A stretch of DNA of 64,000 nucleotides from CALKZN01 sp050633785 (GTDB lineage: Bacteria; Pseudomonadota; Gammaproteobacteria; Arenicellales; Arenicellaceae), in contig JBOEHE010000047.1 of NCBI GenBank assembly GCA_050633785.1, forward strand, positions 1 to 64,000, in the 5' to 3' direction. Below are positions 53,997-62,870 of this stretch, piece by piece. A program made the translations under genes and the position numbers. Position 1 is the first letter of the stretch, and each line of letters opens with the position of its first letter. The notes below the pieces were generated by a model. It was not told the DNA's origin. It saw only the letters and a program-made list of their open reading frames with translations, and searched no databases.

Positions 53997-56309
53997 TTAT
54001 TCATCAACTGGCGGCACATAAATCTCGCGCTTGCCATGTTCCAACGGTCCAACCAAACCTGCTGCTTCCATCGTTTCAATCATGCGCGCCGCTCGATTAT
54101 AGCCGACCCTCAATTGCCGCTGCACAGCAGAAATTGATGATTTTCGACTTCTGGTTACAAAATCAACAGCTTGATCATACAAGGGGTCATCTTCGGGGTC
54201 ATCGGATTCTGCCTGCAATGCCGCTGGCAATGATTGATTGACTTCTTTAGGCCCATTCAAAATGGCCTCTTCGTATTCTGGAGCCGCCCCTTTCTTTAGA
54301 TGCTGCACGATCTGATGAACCTCTTCATCCGATACGAAACTACCATGAACACGAACTGGCATACTGGTGCCCGGCGGCATATATAACATATCACCATGTC
54401 CGAGAAGCTGTTCGGCCCCCATCTGGTCAAGAATAGTGCGTGAATCTATTTTGGACTGCACCTGAAAGGCAATTCGGGTAGGTACGTTCGCTTTTAGCAA
54501 ACCGGTGATAACATCTACCGATGGACGCTGCGTAGCCAATAGCAAATGAACCCCCGATGCTCGACCTTTCTGCGCCAGACGAGTAATCAATTCTTCCACT
54601 TTTTTACCAACCACCATCATCAAATCAGCCAGTTCATCAATGATAATCATCAAACACGGCAGTTCATCAAGAGCCTCTGGTTCCTGACCTTCTTTTGTCA
54701 GAGGGTCCATAATAGGTTCACCAGCTTCTTTGGCCAATTTAACCTTGCGGTTGTAACCTGCCAAATTACGCACTCCCAATTCGGACATCAACTTATAACG
54801 GCGCTCCATCTCATAGATACTCCATCGAAGAGAATTCGCAGCTTCATTCATATCCGTAACAACCGGCGCCAGTAAATGCGGGATACCTTCATATACCGAA
54901 AGCTCCAACATCTTCGGATCAATCATGATCATCCTGACTTCTTTCGCAGATGCTTTATACAATACACTGGCAATCAAGGCATTAATACAAACAGACTTAC
55001 CAGAACCCGTTGTTCCAGCAATCAGCACATGCGGCATTTTAGCCAGATCAGCAACAACTGTTTCACCCGAGATATCTTTACCGAGAACGAGTGTCAACGG
55101 TGAATTGGACGATTCAAACTCGTTGGAAGAAATGCCTTCAATCAACTTAACTATCTCGCGTTTTTCATTGGGCAACTCAATACCAATGTACGATTTTCCA
55201 GGTATATTCTCCACTACTCGCACGCTGATAATAGACATGCCTCTGGCAAGGTCTTTAGCCAAACCGACAATAGTTGCGGCTTTCACACCAGGTGCCAGAT
55301 CCACCTCAAAGCGAGTAATCACCGGCCCCTGATGTACACTGACCACCTCAACATCAACATTGAAATCGGCCAGTTTCTTGACCAACAGGATTGACATTGC
55401 TTCAAGCTCTTCTGGTGAATAACCGACTTCAGCTTCTTCAGGCTGGTCCAACATTGCCAATGGCGGCAATTCATGGTCCTGCGTACCAAACGACTCAAAC
55501 AAGGTCGCCTGTTTTTCTCTGGCCATACGACCGCTATCCACCGGTTTCTTCGCGGCTACCTTAGGTTCAATCTTGATAGGTGTTTTCTTCTCTGTCTTTT
55601 TGCGCAAAACAGCAACACTGTCTATACGTTTTTCACGAGCTTTTTCACCTATGGCCTTATCTTCCTTTTCTTCACGCATTCCTTGGACTGATTCGATCAG
55701 ATCACAGGTTTTCTTTCCCAGTGTATCCATTAACCAGAACCAAGACAGGCCAGTAAAAAAGGTTATGCCAGCCAAAAACAAAATAACGGCAAGCAGAGTA
55801 CTGCCAATGGCCCCAAACGTTGCCACCAAACCTGATTGAATCCAATCACCAAGAATTCCGCCACCCACAAAAGGTTTACTTGACGCTAAATGACCAAAGT
55901 GCAGGCTCTCTAAAGCACAACCTCCAAATATCGTCATTATGATGCCGGCTGTGACAACCAACAATTTCGGATACGAAAAAACCAGCGGTTCATGACGTTT
56001 TTTATAAAACGAAAAACCAGCCCACAACAACAAAATGGGGGCGATATAGGCCATATAGCCAAAGCCATGCAACAGCATATCTGCAAATTTTGCACCAAAA
56101 GAACCACCAAAATTGGTCACAGCACCACCATTGCCGGTATTCGACCAACTTGGATCCCCGGAAGAATAAGACATCAGGGAAATTAGTGCATATCCAGCAA
56201 CCACAATACAACTGATCAACGCAATTTCAGTTGACAGCTCCTTTATCCGAGAAGTAATCGCTTGATCATCGTTCTGTTTTTTTGCTACGGCCATGGCTCT
56301 CTTAATCAA
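53997..56309 (-). CDS. ftsK: DNA translocase FtsK
   Basis: 770 residues. Four to five N-terminal membrane helices (about 25-190) anchor it at the septum; a short linker (about 195-290) replaces the very long one of E. coli. The motor domain has Walker A AGTTGSGKSV near 438 and Walker B LPCLMIIIDELADLMM. The C-terminal gamma winged helix (about 700-770) contains SAVQRQLRVGYNRAARMIE, which reads KOPS sites. Met6 (MAVAKKQ) is an alternative start. It couples chromosome dimer resolution to division. Confidence 0.96.
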   Translation of the reverse strand: MIKRAMAVAKKQNDDQAITSRIKELSTEIALISCIVVAGYALISLMSYSSGDPSWSNTGNGGAVTNFGGSFGAKFADMLLHGFGYMAYIAPILLLWAGFSFYKKRHEPLVFSYPKLLVVTAGIIMTIFGGCALESLHFGHLASSKPFVGGGILGDWIQSGLVATFGAIGSTLLAVILFLAGITFFTGLSWFWLMDTLGKKTCDLIESVQGMREEKEDKAIGEKAREKRIDSVAVLRKKTEKKTPIKIEPKVAAKKPVDSGRMAREKQATLFESFGTQDHELPPLAMLDQPEEAEVGYSPEELEAMSILLVKKLADFNVDVEVVSVHQGPVITRFEVDLAPGVKAATIVGLAKDLARGMSIISVRVVENIPGKSYIGIELPNEKREIVKLIEGISSNEFESSNSPLTLVLGKDISGETVVADLAKMPHVLIAGTTGSGKSVCINALIASVLYKASAKEVRMIMIDPKMLELSVYEGIPHLLAPVVTDMNEAANSLRWSIYEMERRYKLMSELGVRNLAGYNRKVKLAKEAGEPIMDPLTKEGQEPEALDELPCLMIIIDELADLMMVVGKKVEELITRLAQKGRASGVHLLLATQRPSVDVITGLLKANVPTRIAFQVQSKIDSRTILDQMGAEQLLGHGDMLYMPPGTSMPVRVHGSFVSDEEVHQIVQHLKKGAAPEYEEAILNGPKEVNQSLPAALQAESDDPEDDPLYDQAVDFVTRSRKSSISAVQRQLRVGYNRAARMIETMEAAGLVGPLEHGKREIYVPPVDE

Positions 56310-56481
56310 TATTGAAGCTGAATTTTACCCTGAGATCACCTCGAATAACCACTGTTTAGTTTTCTTTAATGTGTTTTACCCTGCCGACCAATGAAACATC
56401 GCCCCTGCTAGTGATATTGTAATAACGATATGCGACAATCAGAGCTTTAATTAACGTCACATTTTTGGAGTAAAATACAGC

Positions 56482-57429
56482 ATGTCTGAAGTAAAACATT
56501 GTCAGGTCCTGATCCTTGGTTCTGGGCCAGCAGGTTATACTGCGGCCGTATACGCAGCCAGAGCCAACTTAAACCCAGTATTGATCACAGGCCTGGAGCA
56601 AGGAGGTCAATTAACAACCACGACAGATGTCGATAATTGGCCTGGTGATGACGAAGGAGTTCAAGGCCCAGAATTAATGCAGCGCATGCTCAAACATGCT
56701 GAACGTTTTGACACAGAAGTCATTTTTGATCACATCCATACCACCCAACTGACGGAAAAACCCTTTACCTTGATCGGTGATCAAGGCACTTACACTTGCG
56801 ATGCTCTTATCATATCAACCGGAGCATCAGCACGATACCTAGGCCTGGACTCTGAAGAAGCATTCAAAGGCAAAGGCGTTTCTGCCTGTGCTACTTGCGA
56901 CGGTTTCTTTTACAGAGGCAAGCCAGTTGCCGTTATTGGCGGCGGCAACACGGCAGTTGAAGAAGCACTTTATTTATCCAATATCGCCTCTGAAGTCACC
57001 TTGGTCCACCGCCGTGATGAACTTCGCGCTGAAGCTATTTTGATTGACAAACTTATGGACAGAGTAGAAAACGGCAATATCAAGGTTGAATGGAACCACA
57101 CCCTGCAGGAAGTACTTGGTGACGATATGGGCGTGACTGGAATGCGTATTCAATCTACGCAATCTACAGACACCAAAGATATTAACCTTGATGGTGTTTT
57201 TATTGCCATTGGCCACTCACCAAACACTCAAATTTTTGCTGACCAGTTGGACATGAACGGTGGATATATCAAAGTTCAAAGCGGCCTGGAAGGCAATGCT
57301 ACTGCCACCAGTATTCCTGGTGTTTTTGCCGCAGGAGACGTCATGGATCACATCTATCGACAAGCAATCACTTCAGCGGGCACCGGCTGCATGGCCGCAT
57401 TGGACGCAGAAAGGTTTCTAAAAGGCTAA
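56482..57429 (+). CDS. trxB: Thioredoxin reductase
   Basis: 315 residues. FAD-binding GSGPAGYTAAVYAARA at the N terminus, redox-active CATC (Cys136/Cys139) in SACATCDGFF, NADPH site GGGNTAVEEALYLSN and the C-terminal FAD segment FAAGDVMDHIYRQA. It reduces thioredoxin with NADPH in the cytoplasm. It is divergent from ftsK over 172 bases, which contain an ATTGT/ACAAT inverted repeat (56416-56420, 56435-56439). A GGAG lies 11 bases before the ATG. Confidence 0.97.
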   Translation: MSEVKHCQVLILGSGPAGYTAAVYAARANLNPVLITGLEQGGQLTTTTDVDNWPGDDEGVQGPELMQRMLKHAERFDTEVIFDHIHTTQLTEKPFTLIGDQGTYTCDALIISTGASARYLGLDSEEAFKGKGVSACATCDGFFYRGKPVAVIGGGNTAVEEALYLSNIASEVTLVHRRDELRAEAILIDKLMDRVENGNIKVEWNHTLQEVLGDDMGVTGMRIQSTQSTDTKDINLDGVFIAIGHSPNTQIFADQLDMNGGYIKVQSGLEGNATATSIPGVFAAGDVMDHIYRQAITSAGTGCMAALDAERFLKG

Positions 57430-57462
57430 AACCAAGGATTATTGAAAGCCTCAATATAAAAA

Positions 57463-58005
57463 ATGAGCAAAGACGATTCGAAAGACAAAGAGTCATTCCA
57501 CAACATGATCGGTTCTGTTTCCCCTTTGAAACAGAACCGCATCACCCCTTATCAGCGCCCATTAGATCCTGTCCCCAAACAACGTTTAGCGGATGATAAA
57601 CGTGTCATGGCTGAATTACTGGATGCCAGCGATGAAACCGTCAGTTATGAAAGCGGCGATGAACTCAAATACTTAAAACAAGGGTATCCACGCAAATTAT
57701 TGAATAAATTACGTCGAGGCGATTACAGCATTCAGGGAGAACTGGACTTACACGGGATGATAGCTCGCGAAGCAAAACCGGCAGTTCATGAGTTTATCAA
57801 TGAATGCGCTCATAATGATGTCAGCGCTATTCGTATTGTCCACGGTAAAGGCCTGCACTCACCAGACAAACGCCCTGTTCTCAAGAGCCTTCTTTTAGGT
57901 TGGTTGAGCAAAAATCAATTTGTAATTGCCGTTTGCTCAACACCTGGCAACGATGGCAGCACCGGAGCAGTATATGTATTATTAGGCGCTAGCAGATCAT
58001 CATAG
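57463..58005 (+). CDS. Smr-domain protein (SmrA/YdaL-type)
   Basis: 180 residues. The N-terminal 85 residues are polar and basic. The Smr domain (about 88-175) has GELDLHGM and the IRIVHGKGLHS motif whose Asp-His-Gly and His-Gly-Lys residues form the nuclease or nucleic-acid site. Smr proteins can nick DNA or cleave RNA on stalled ribosomes. It follows trxB after 33 bases and may share its transcript. Confidence 0.88.
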   Translation: MSKDDSKDKESFHNMIGSVSPLKQNRITPYQRPLDPVPKQRLADDKRVMAELLDASDETVSYESGDELKYLKQGYPRKLLNKLRRGDYSIQGELDLHGMIAREAKPAVHEFINECAHNDVSAIRIVHGKGLHSPDKRPVLKSLLLGWLSKNQFVIAVCSTPGNDGSTGAVYVLLGASRSS

Positions 58006-58047
58006 TAATTAATCAATCCACCTAAAATTCTTCATCCTATCTGTAAC

Positions 58048-59058
58048 TCACAAGTCTTCTATCCGCATATAAACCAGAGTCTGATTTACTAACTGGTAAG
58101 CAATCTCCCCAAAAGTCATTGGACCTTGTATTTTGCTTGTATGCTTGCCCTCCAGCTCCGAATACAAATAATTCAAAATGCAGTTGCAAGAAAAATCAAC
58201 TCCTGACAACCCTTGCGGCAATGCTTGTTGAAAAGCATTGACATAGTCATCAACTTCTTTGGCAAAATGGTATTCCACATCTGGAAAAACAGGTGCATAT
58301 AAAGAAACTGATTGCTGCTTTAAATCAACACATTGAATGCTCACATTAACCATTGCCCCACAATAATCAGCAACAAGAGGTAAGCGAGTATCAATTCCTT
58401 CAGCATCAAGATAAGAAGCAAAATCAACCAACTCTCCGTTAACGAAACAGTCTTTCGTTTCAAAACCGGTCTTGGGAAAAGTAAGGGTATCGCCCTCCCC
58501 CGGTTCAAATAGATTAACCAGATCTATCATGGCCACTTTGTTTTCAGGCAAAGCACAATGCATTACTAAAGCACAGTCATCATGGGTTTCCCCTGTCAAT
58601 CCATTTCTCACTTTAGGTGAGATTAACTCAATATCCTCCAAATGCACACCAGTTACCCAACCCAGCAATGGCTTCATATACATATGCTCGAAACCAGGGC
58701 TATTTCTCGAAAAGTCGGAATGCACTTGACTATTGGCAGGCACAAGGATAATGCTGAAGCCATGGTCTGGTGCGTCTATCAACATTTGCGGTAAAGTTGC
58801 ACTTGTATAACTGATGATTTCAGGTTTCGCTATACCCTTGAACATTGTTATTTTTTGCACATAGACCTTATCCCGACTGACCTCCCCACCTGCATCACCC
58901 ATAAAATAGGGTATAGTTCCTCCAATCCAGTTTCCTTCAGGCAGCCTCGCCAACACACTTTCATCAGCTGCACACGCATAGTAACCACCATCGTTAATTA
59001 AGGCGCTTACCTGCTTAAAACTCAGCAAGCAACCTGATCTATCGGAATAAATACTCAT
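58048..59058 (-). CDS. DUF6976/FIST-like unknown protein coupled to a zinc-ribbon protein
   Basis: The open frame reaches 59073, but the ATG at 59058 overlaps the stop of the upstream gene as ATGA, which gives the preferred start (336 residues). No signal peptide. The N-terminal part contains GNWIGGTIPYFMGDAGG, like the glycine-rich turn of FIST sensory domains. The C-terminal part contains CNCILNYLYSELEG and GPMTFGEIAYQLVNQTLVYM, which I tentatively match to the DUF6976 family. The two cysteines of CNC could bind metal or a ligand. A small-molecule sensor role is inferred, not shown. Confidence 0.6.
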   Translation of the reverse strand: MSIYSDRSGCLLSFKQVSALINDGGYYACAADESVLARLPEGNWIGGTIPYFMGDAGGEVSRDKVYVQKITMFKGIAKPEIISYTSATLPQMLIDAPDHGFSIILVPANSQVHSDFSRNSPGFEHMYMKPLLGWVTGVHLEDIELISPKVRNGLTGETHDDCALVMHCALPENKVAMIDLVNLFEPGEGDTLTFPKTGFETKDCFVNGELVDFASYLDAEGIDTRLPLVADYCGAMVNVSIQCVDLKQQSVSLYAPVFPDVEYHFAKEVDDYVNAFQQALPQGLSGVDFSCNCILNYLYSELEGKHTSKIQGPMTFGEIAYQLVNQTLVYMRIEDL

Positions 59059-59849
59059 GCCTGTCTCACCCAATCATCCAGCTGTGCTATTTCTTTAGAG
59101 AGAGCTCGTTGATGTTTATCAAAATAGTGACGTAATTCACCAATTTTTATCTTTCTAGAGCCTTCGTCTTGAACATTATTGATTTGATTACGAATTTTAG
59201 TTAACAGAAATTTCAAACTCAACGAGCGCGTCTTAAAGCCATTATCTTTGGCTAACAGTTTCAACCACGCATCATGATTAACGCCAGGAAGCAATGGCCG
59301 CAAGTCATCTGTTTTTGCTTGCGTAACCCCATCGATTGCCCCCATTATTTCTGTTTGATTTTGAACATCAATATTCAAGTTACCAGAATCAAACTGTTGT
59401 CGTATAGCCCAGACTGTCTGCAACGGAATATTAAATAAATTACAAACACTGGAATAAGCAGCACCCTTGCTCAAAAGCTCAACAACCTGAAATGCCAACA
59501 TATCTGTCACTTCCAAGTCAGTTTTGCCAAGATATAACTTTTTAACTACACAATTCTCTTCATTACAGGGTTTAGCGTATATACGAATCGTCGTGTGCAC
59601 CTTTGTGCCATAATCACCCAAACCAAGATGAAACCAGGACACATCCTGGTCATCCCACTGAAAATTGGAATTTTCTGCGCATGAATCGCATGTTTGCGAA
59701 TTATAATCCAAGTCGTCTTCCTGACTGATAACTTCGGTATTTACCAACCAGACATGTAAGCGTTTATGGCTGTAATCCACCTTTACTCCTTTAGCTACCC
59801 AAGGCTCTTCGAGCTTCAACAAACGTAAAAGCAATTCACTGGTTTTCAT
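59055..59849 (-). CDS. ISL3-type zinc-ribbon/HTH protein lacking a transposase core
   Basis: 264 residues. The N-terminal 130 residues look like the DNA-binding part of ISL3-family transposases: LKLEEPWVAKGVKVDYSHKRL, a Cys-x2-Cys (CDSC) and a second Cys-x5-Cys (CNEENC) as a zinc ribbon, and WFHLGLGDYGTKVH. A helix-turn-helix-like segment (LLSKGAAYSSVCNLFNIP) follows near 125-145. A full ISL3 transposase has about 400 residues with a DDE domain; none is visible here and the remaining C terminus is helical. It is translated together with the DUF6976-like gene, so it is probably a domesticated DNA-binding regulator. Confidence 0.6.
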   Translation of the reverse strand: MKTSELLLRLLKLEEPWVAKGVKVDYSHKRLHVWLVNTEVISQEDDLDYNSQTCDSCAENSNFQWDDQDVSWFHLGLGDYGTKVHTTIRIYAKPCNEENCVVKKLYLGKTDLEVTDMLAFQVVELLSKGAAYSSVCNLFNIPLQTVWAIRQQFDSGNLNIDVQNQTEIMGAIDGVTQAKTDDLRPLLPGVNHDAWLKLLAKDNGFKTRSLSLKFLLTKIRNQINNVQDEGSRKIKIGELRHYFDKHQRALSKEIAQLDDWVRQA

Positions 59850-60049
59850 AATTTCCCCCCTGTAAATAATAGCCAGCCACTTTTTTCCATTCTGTAAACA
59901 TGAAATTCAAGTAGCAGCACTGCAATCTCTGGCTAATGCCAACTCTGTCTAAAACAGAGAAACAAGATTACACACATGGGGTTGGTGAAAGGTAGGTCAT
60001 TCAACCATGAACGGGGTCTTTCGGCTCATTCGACCCTTTTAAAGCACCA

Positions 60050-60066
60050 TTCAGGTTACACCTGAA
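60050..60066. repeat. Perfect 17-base palindrome TTCAGGT-tac-ACCTGAA
   Basis: Seven-base arms with a three-base centre, about 200 bases upstream of the zinc-ribbon gene. Size and symmetry fit an operator for a dimeric regulator or a short RNA hairpin. No T tract follows. Confidence 0.45.
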
Positions 60067-60245
60067 ACAAGCCACTTTTCGCAAACGCAATACCGCCGGA
60101 CATCAGGTTATCTCTATTTTTCATTTGCACAATGCGTTCACGTCTGGGAGCAATTCCCAGGCACGCCAAAGCCCAAACTTCCACAGACAGAGCAAATTGA
60201 AGCAATAGAACAATAAAAGCGTAAATACAGGGATTAACTAATGCT

Positions 60246-60338
60246 CTATTTCATCTGGCAATGACAGTGACGCCGACACTCCCAACACAACAATAAAAAC
60301 ATAGTAATAAGTACAACTGAAAATATAATGATAATCAT
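60246..60338 (-). CDS. 30-residue membrane microprotein with Cys/His-rich tail
   Basis: A short frame missed by size filters. A perfect GGAGG lies six bases before the ATG, which is strong start evidence. Residues 2-17 are one hydrophobic helix, long enough only for a thin membrane span. The tail reads CWECRRHCHCQMK and has four cysteines and two histidines (Cys18, 21, 25, 27; His24, 26), suited to binding a metal. A perfect palindrome (60349-60364) sits just upstream of the Shine-Dalgarno site. The function is unknown; a metal-linked or membrane-regulatory role is inferred. It could be chance, but the ribosome site argues against that. Confidence 0.5.
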   Translation of the reverse strand: MIIIIFSVVLITMFLLLCWECRRHCHCQMK

Positions 60339-60348
60339 CGCAAGCCTC

Positions 60349-60364
60349 CGTCAAGCCCTTGACG
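60349..60364. promoter_or_regulatory. Perfect palindrome CGTCAAG-cc-CTTGACG upstream of the microprotein
   Basis: Seven-base arms with a two-base centre end at the edge of the Shine-Dalgarno site of the 30-residue frame. On the minus strand it could be a repressor operator or a hairpin masking the ribosome site. Confidence 0.45.
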
Positions 60365-60652
60365 TAGCTTCAAGCACCTCATCCTTAAATGGCAACAGAT
60401 TAAACCAAGGGCATCAGTATCATTAATGCAATTCCCGAAAGCTCAGGAAAGCAATAGCAATACGCCCCTCTATCTTGTTACGGCAATTGCTAGCGCCCTT
60501 CCCAAGACAAAACTAGAATGCATGTATGTAAAATATACAACCAGCATACTCTCTTAACAAACCAACAACAAGCCCTGTTGCTTTTTGGTATTCGACGGAC
60601 ATTCAACACAAGCAGCCCAATGTATGCTGTTGACCCTAACTAAAGAACGGAT

Positions 60653-61627
60653 CTATTTTTTATCTACAGCCCCTTCAACCTGAGGTTCTTCAACAGCACC
60701 CGGCATGGAGTTTTGTTGAGCTTCAAGTTGCAGTGTCGCCTTATCATTATCTGTCGGAGCAAGGCCATCGCTCTCTGCTGCTTCATTATCAGTTCGACCA
60801 TTACTTCCTGAATCCGGCACTGGATCATCCTGTTCAACTGATTGCTCAATAGACTCGTTGAGTTTTTCCAGCGCTGTTGCCAAGCTCTTCATAAAATCAG
60901 TACCAACGGCCTGTTGTTGCTCGGTTTGTTGATTCAAGTTTTGCGTCAACTTCTCCAACTCATGTACGATTGATTCTCCGCTTTTTGCCAATTCAGCAAC
61001 AACCGGCGCCAATTCATTACTCAGTTTTTCAACGGCTTCAGCAGCATCATTTTCAGCCTGCGCCAAACCCTCATTCACCTTAGCCACTTCAGTTGTCACT
61101 TGCTCGACCATGCTCTGAGCAGCCGCAGCAGTTTGCTTAGCCTGGTTTTCCAACACCTGCTTATCCTGTTGCCACTGATCACCGTCCAGATATTGCTGGA
61201 ATGCAGAGACATAACCAGACAGTGTGTTAGCTCCAACACTCAATGAATCACCCACCATCCATGCGCCTAATTGAAACATGGAATCCAGACCTTGCAATTG
61301 CTGACCATCCTGAATAGCCAGGTTCGAGCCTTGTCGATTATAGACTTCAAGAGGTGCCTCAGGTTTGAGTCGGTTTATCACCAAAGCAGCATTCTGTTTG
61401 ACCGCCTCAACTCCATGGTTATCTAACTCTATAGTCAGCTGAGTTTGACCTTCCTGCTGTTCAACATCAACCACTTCGCCGATTTTTTGTTCATCAAGAT
61501 AGACCAATGCTCCTTCTTTCACATCACGAGTGTTACTCAATTCCACACTCACTCGCACATCATTGCCACAGGCGACCAACAACAGTGTTAACGCAACAAC
61601 AGAAATTTTCATTATAATTTTTTGCAT
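60653..61627 (-). CDS. MCE (MlaD)-like lipoprotein with long coiled-coil region
   Basis: A GTG opens the frame at 61630, but the ATG at 61627 has AGGAG six bases upstream and is preferred (324 residues). The lipobox LLVAC gives Cys20. Residues about 25-75 form an MCE/MlaD-like beta domain (LVYLDEQKIGEVVDVEQQ), followed by a helical, Ala/Gln/Glu-rich coiled coil (about 140-260) and an acidic, disordered tail. MCE proteins carry lipids between membranes; here the domain is lipid-anchored rather than held by a membrane helix. It ends the operon with the barrel and LolA-like genes (26 bases after the barrel stop). Confidence 0.78.
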   Translation of the reverse strand: MQKIIMKISVVALTLLLVACGNDVRVSVELSNTRDVKEGALVYLDEQKIGEVVDVEQQEGQTQLTIELDNHGVEAVKQNAALVINRLKPEAPLEVYNRQGSNLAIQDGQQLQGLDSMFQLGAWMVGDSLSVGANTLSGYVSAFQQYLDGDQWQQDKQVLENQAKQTAAAAQSMVEQVTTEVAKVNEGLAQAENDAAEAVEKLSNELAPVVAELAKSGESIVHELEKLTQNLNQQTEQQQAVGTDFMKSLATALEKLNESIEQSVEQDDPVPDSGSNGRTDNEAAESDGLAPTDNDKATLQLEAQQNSMPGAVEEPQVEGAVDKK

Positions 61628-61653
61628 CACTAGCTCCTGTTCACTACAAACGT

Positions 61654-62829
61654 TTAAAAATAATACGTTAAATTAATCTGCAAATTGTCATCGGTTTTCT
61701 GCGAAGCCAACGCACTGTCATCTTCGATATTAGAAAATGTATTAGCACGCAATGACAAACTCAGAGAATCATTCAAACGCCGGGAACCCTCCAGTGCGCA
61801 TAAACTCCGGTCCACACCACAGCCAATCAGGAAATCCGTCGATTGCTCATCATTCAAAGCAACCCTGACACCAATAAAGCCATAATCATCAAAAACAGCT
61901 TCATCACCGCGACTGTCATACAAATACTCAGCAACCAGACCTATATCAGCCCCTGAATCACGAAAGTTGAATAGTGTGTATTCAAACCCACCCGCCAAGG
62001 ATTCAAATTGTTGTTCGGGATACGCTTGAGAGGCTTCTCGCTTGATTGCTTCCAATTTCCATAGCCATGCATCCAGAGTTGCTTGTATATCAAGACCAGT
62101 TTGTTGTATTTGAACATAATGAGGTATTAGACGAGTCGACCTTTGGTCAGGTTTGAGCACTGGGTCTCTGCCAGTACCATCAAAGTAAGACAATCCGAAA
62201 TCCCATATATCAAAACTGTGTTTCCAGCGAAGAGCATAATCTACATGCGTATCGGCATCTTCATCTTCATAGACAGGGTTATCAGTATCCACCACCAGCC
62301 CAGTACGCAATCGCCCCTCGACTCCGGCAAATGTTCGTTCACGAAAATAAGGCAATACAAACACATCGAACTGCCCCAACGATGAATTCCATGCAGCATT
62401 GAACATGGGCTGACCCAATTTAACTTCTCCATCAACACGTTCAACGGCATCCGTCTGGTTAATAATATCAACCAGATGTTGAGACTCTGTAACTCCCCAG
62501 AACACCTTGCGAATACCGGTGCGAAATTCAAAGTCACCATGGGTATAAATCCAGCTTAGTTCATTTATGTCAACATGACTACGCTCGCTATCATTAAAGT
62601 CCAGCCGCGCAAAACCTTGAAAATCAAAAAGATGATTTCCCGATGACTCATTCCACTGGGGCGTATAGGAAAGCGACAAGGCGTCATTGCCTTGTCGCGG
62701 GTCTTGTGGGCCAGAGAAAAAGTATTGATGCTCCATCCCCAATTCATGCGTCCACTCAGCAAAACCAACCAAGGGTGTTAATGCCAGAGCAGCGAATGCC
62801 ACTATAATATCAGGGCGGATCATATTCAT
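61654..62829 (-). CDS. Outer-membrane porin-like beta-barrel protein
   Basis: 391 residues. Signal peptide ends near VGFAEW. The mature protein is a run of alternating strands (FRTGIRKVFWGVTESQHLVDIINQ; DVFVLPYFRERTF) and ends in INLTYYF with the C-terminal Phe that BamA recognises. It resembles DUF1302/porin-like barrels paired with LolA-like proteins. Substrate unknown. It lies between the LolA-like gene (41 bases) and the MCE lipoprotein. Confidence 0.8.
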   Translation of the reverse strand: MNMIRPDIIVAFAALALTPLVGFAEWTHELGMEHQYFFSGPQDPRQGNDALSLSYTPQWNESSGNHLFDFQGFARLDFNDSERSHVDINELSWIYTHGDFEFRTGIRKVFWGVTESQHLVDIINQTDAVERVDGEVKLGQPMFNAAWNSSLGQFDVFVLPYFRERTFAGVEGRLRTGLVVDTDNPVYEDEDADTHVDYALRWKHSFDIWDFGLSYFDGTGRDPVLKPDQRSTRLIPHYVQIQQTGLDIQATLDAWLWKLEAIKREASQAYPEQQFESLAGGFEYTLFNFRDSGADIGLVAEYLYDSRGDEAVFDDYGFIGVRVALNDEQSTDFLIGCGVDRSLCALEGSRRLNDSLSLSLRANTFSNIEDDSALASQKTDDNLQINLTYYF

Positions 62830-62870
62830 ATTCTCTAATAGTTACCTTTCAGCCTAAAAACGTTGGCCTG

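Larger units (their letters stand above)
59850..60652. other. 800-base gap rich in perfect inverted repeats
   Basis: Apart from the 30-residue frame at 60246-60338, no gene is supported. Four exact inverted repeats are present: CTCTGT/ACAGAG (59943-59959), TTCAGGT/ACCTGAA (60050-60066), CTGGGA/TCCCAG (60144-60160) and CGTCAAG/CTTGACG (60349-60364). The region must hold the promoter of the zinc-ribbon gene and the end of the MCE-lipoprotein operon. Confidence 0.6.

Noticed and set aside
54546..55332. Antisense frames of up to 135 residues in ftsK
   Set aside because: Wholly inside a conserved housekeeping gene with no ribosome site; codon-bias shadows.
59960..60060. 29-residue frame on the + strand starting ATGGGG
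   Set aside because: No Shine-Dalgarno site and no recognisable property, unlike the microprotein on the other strand.
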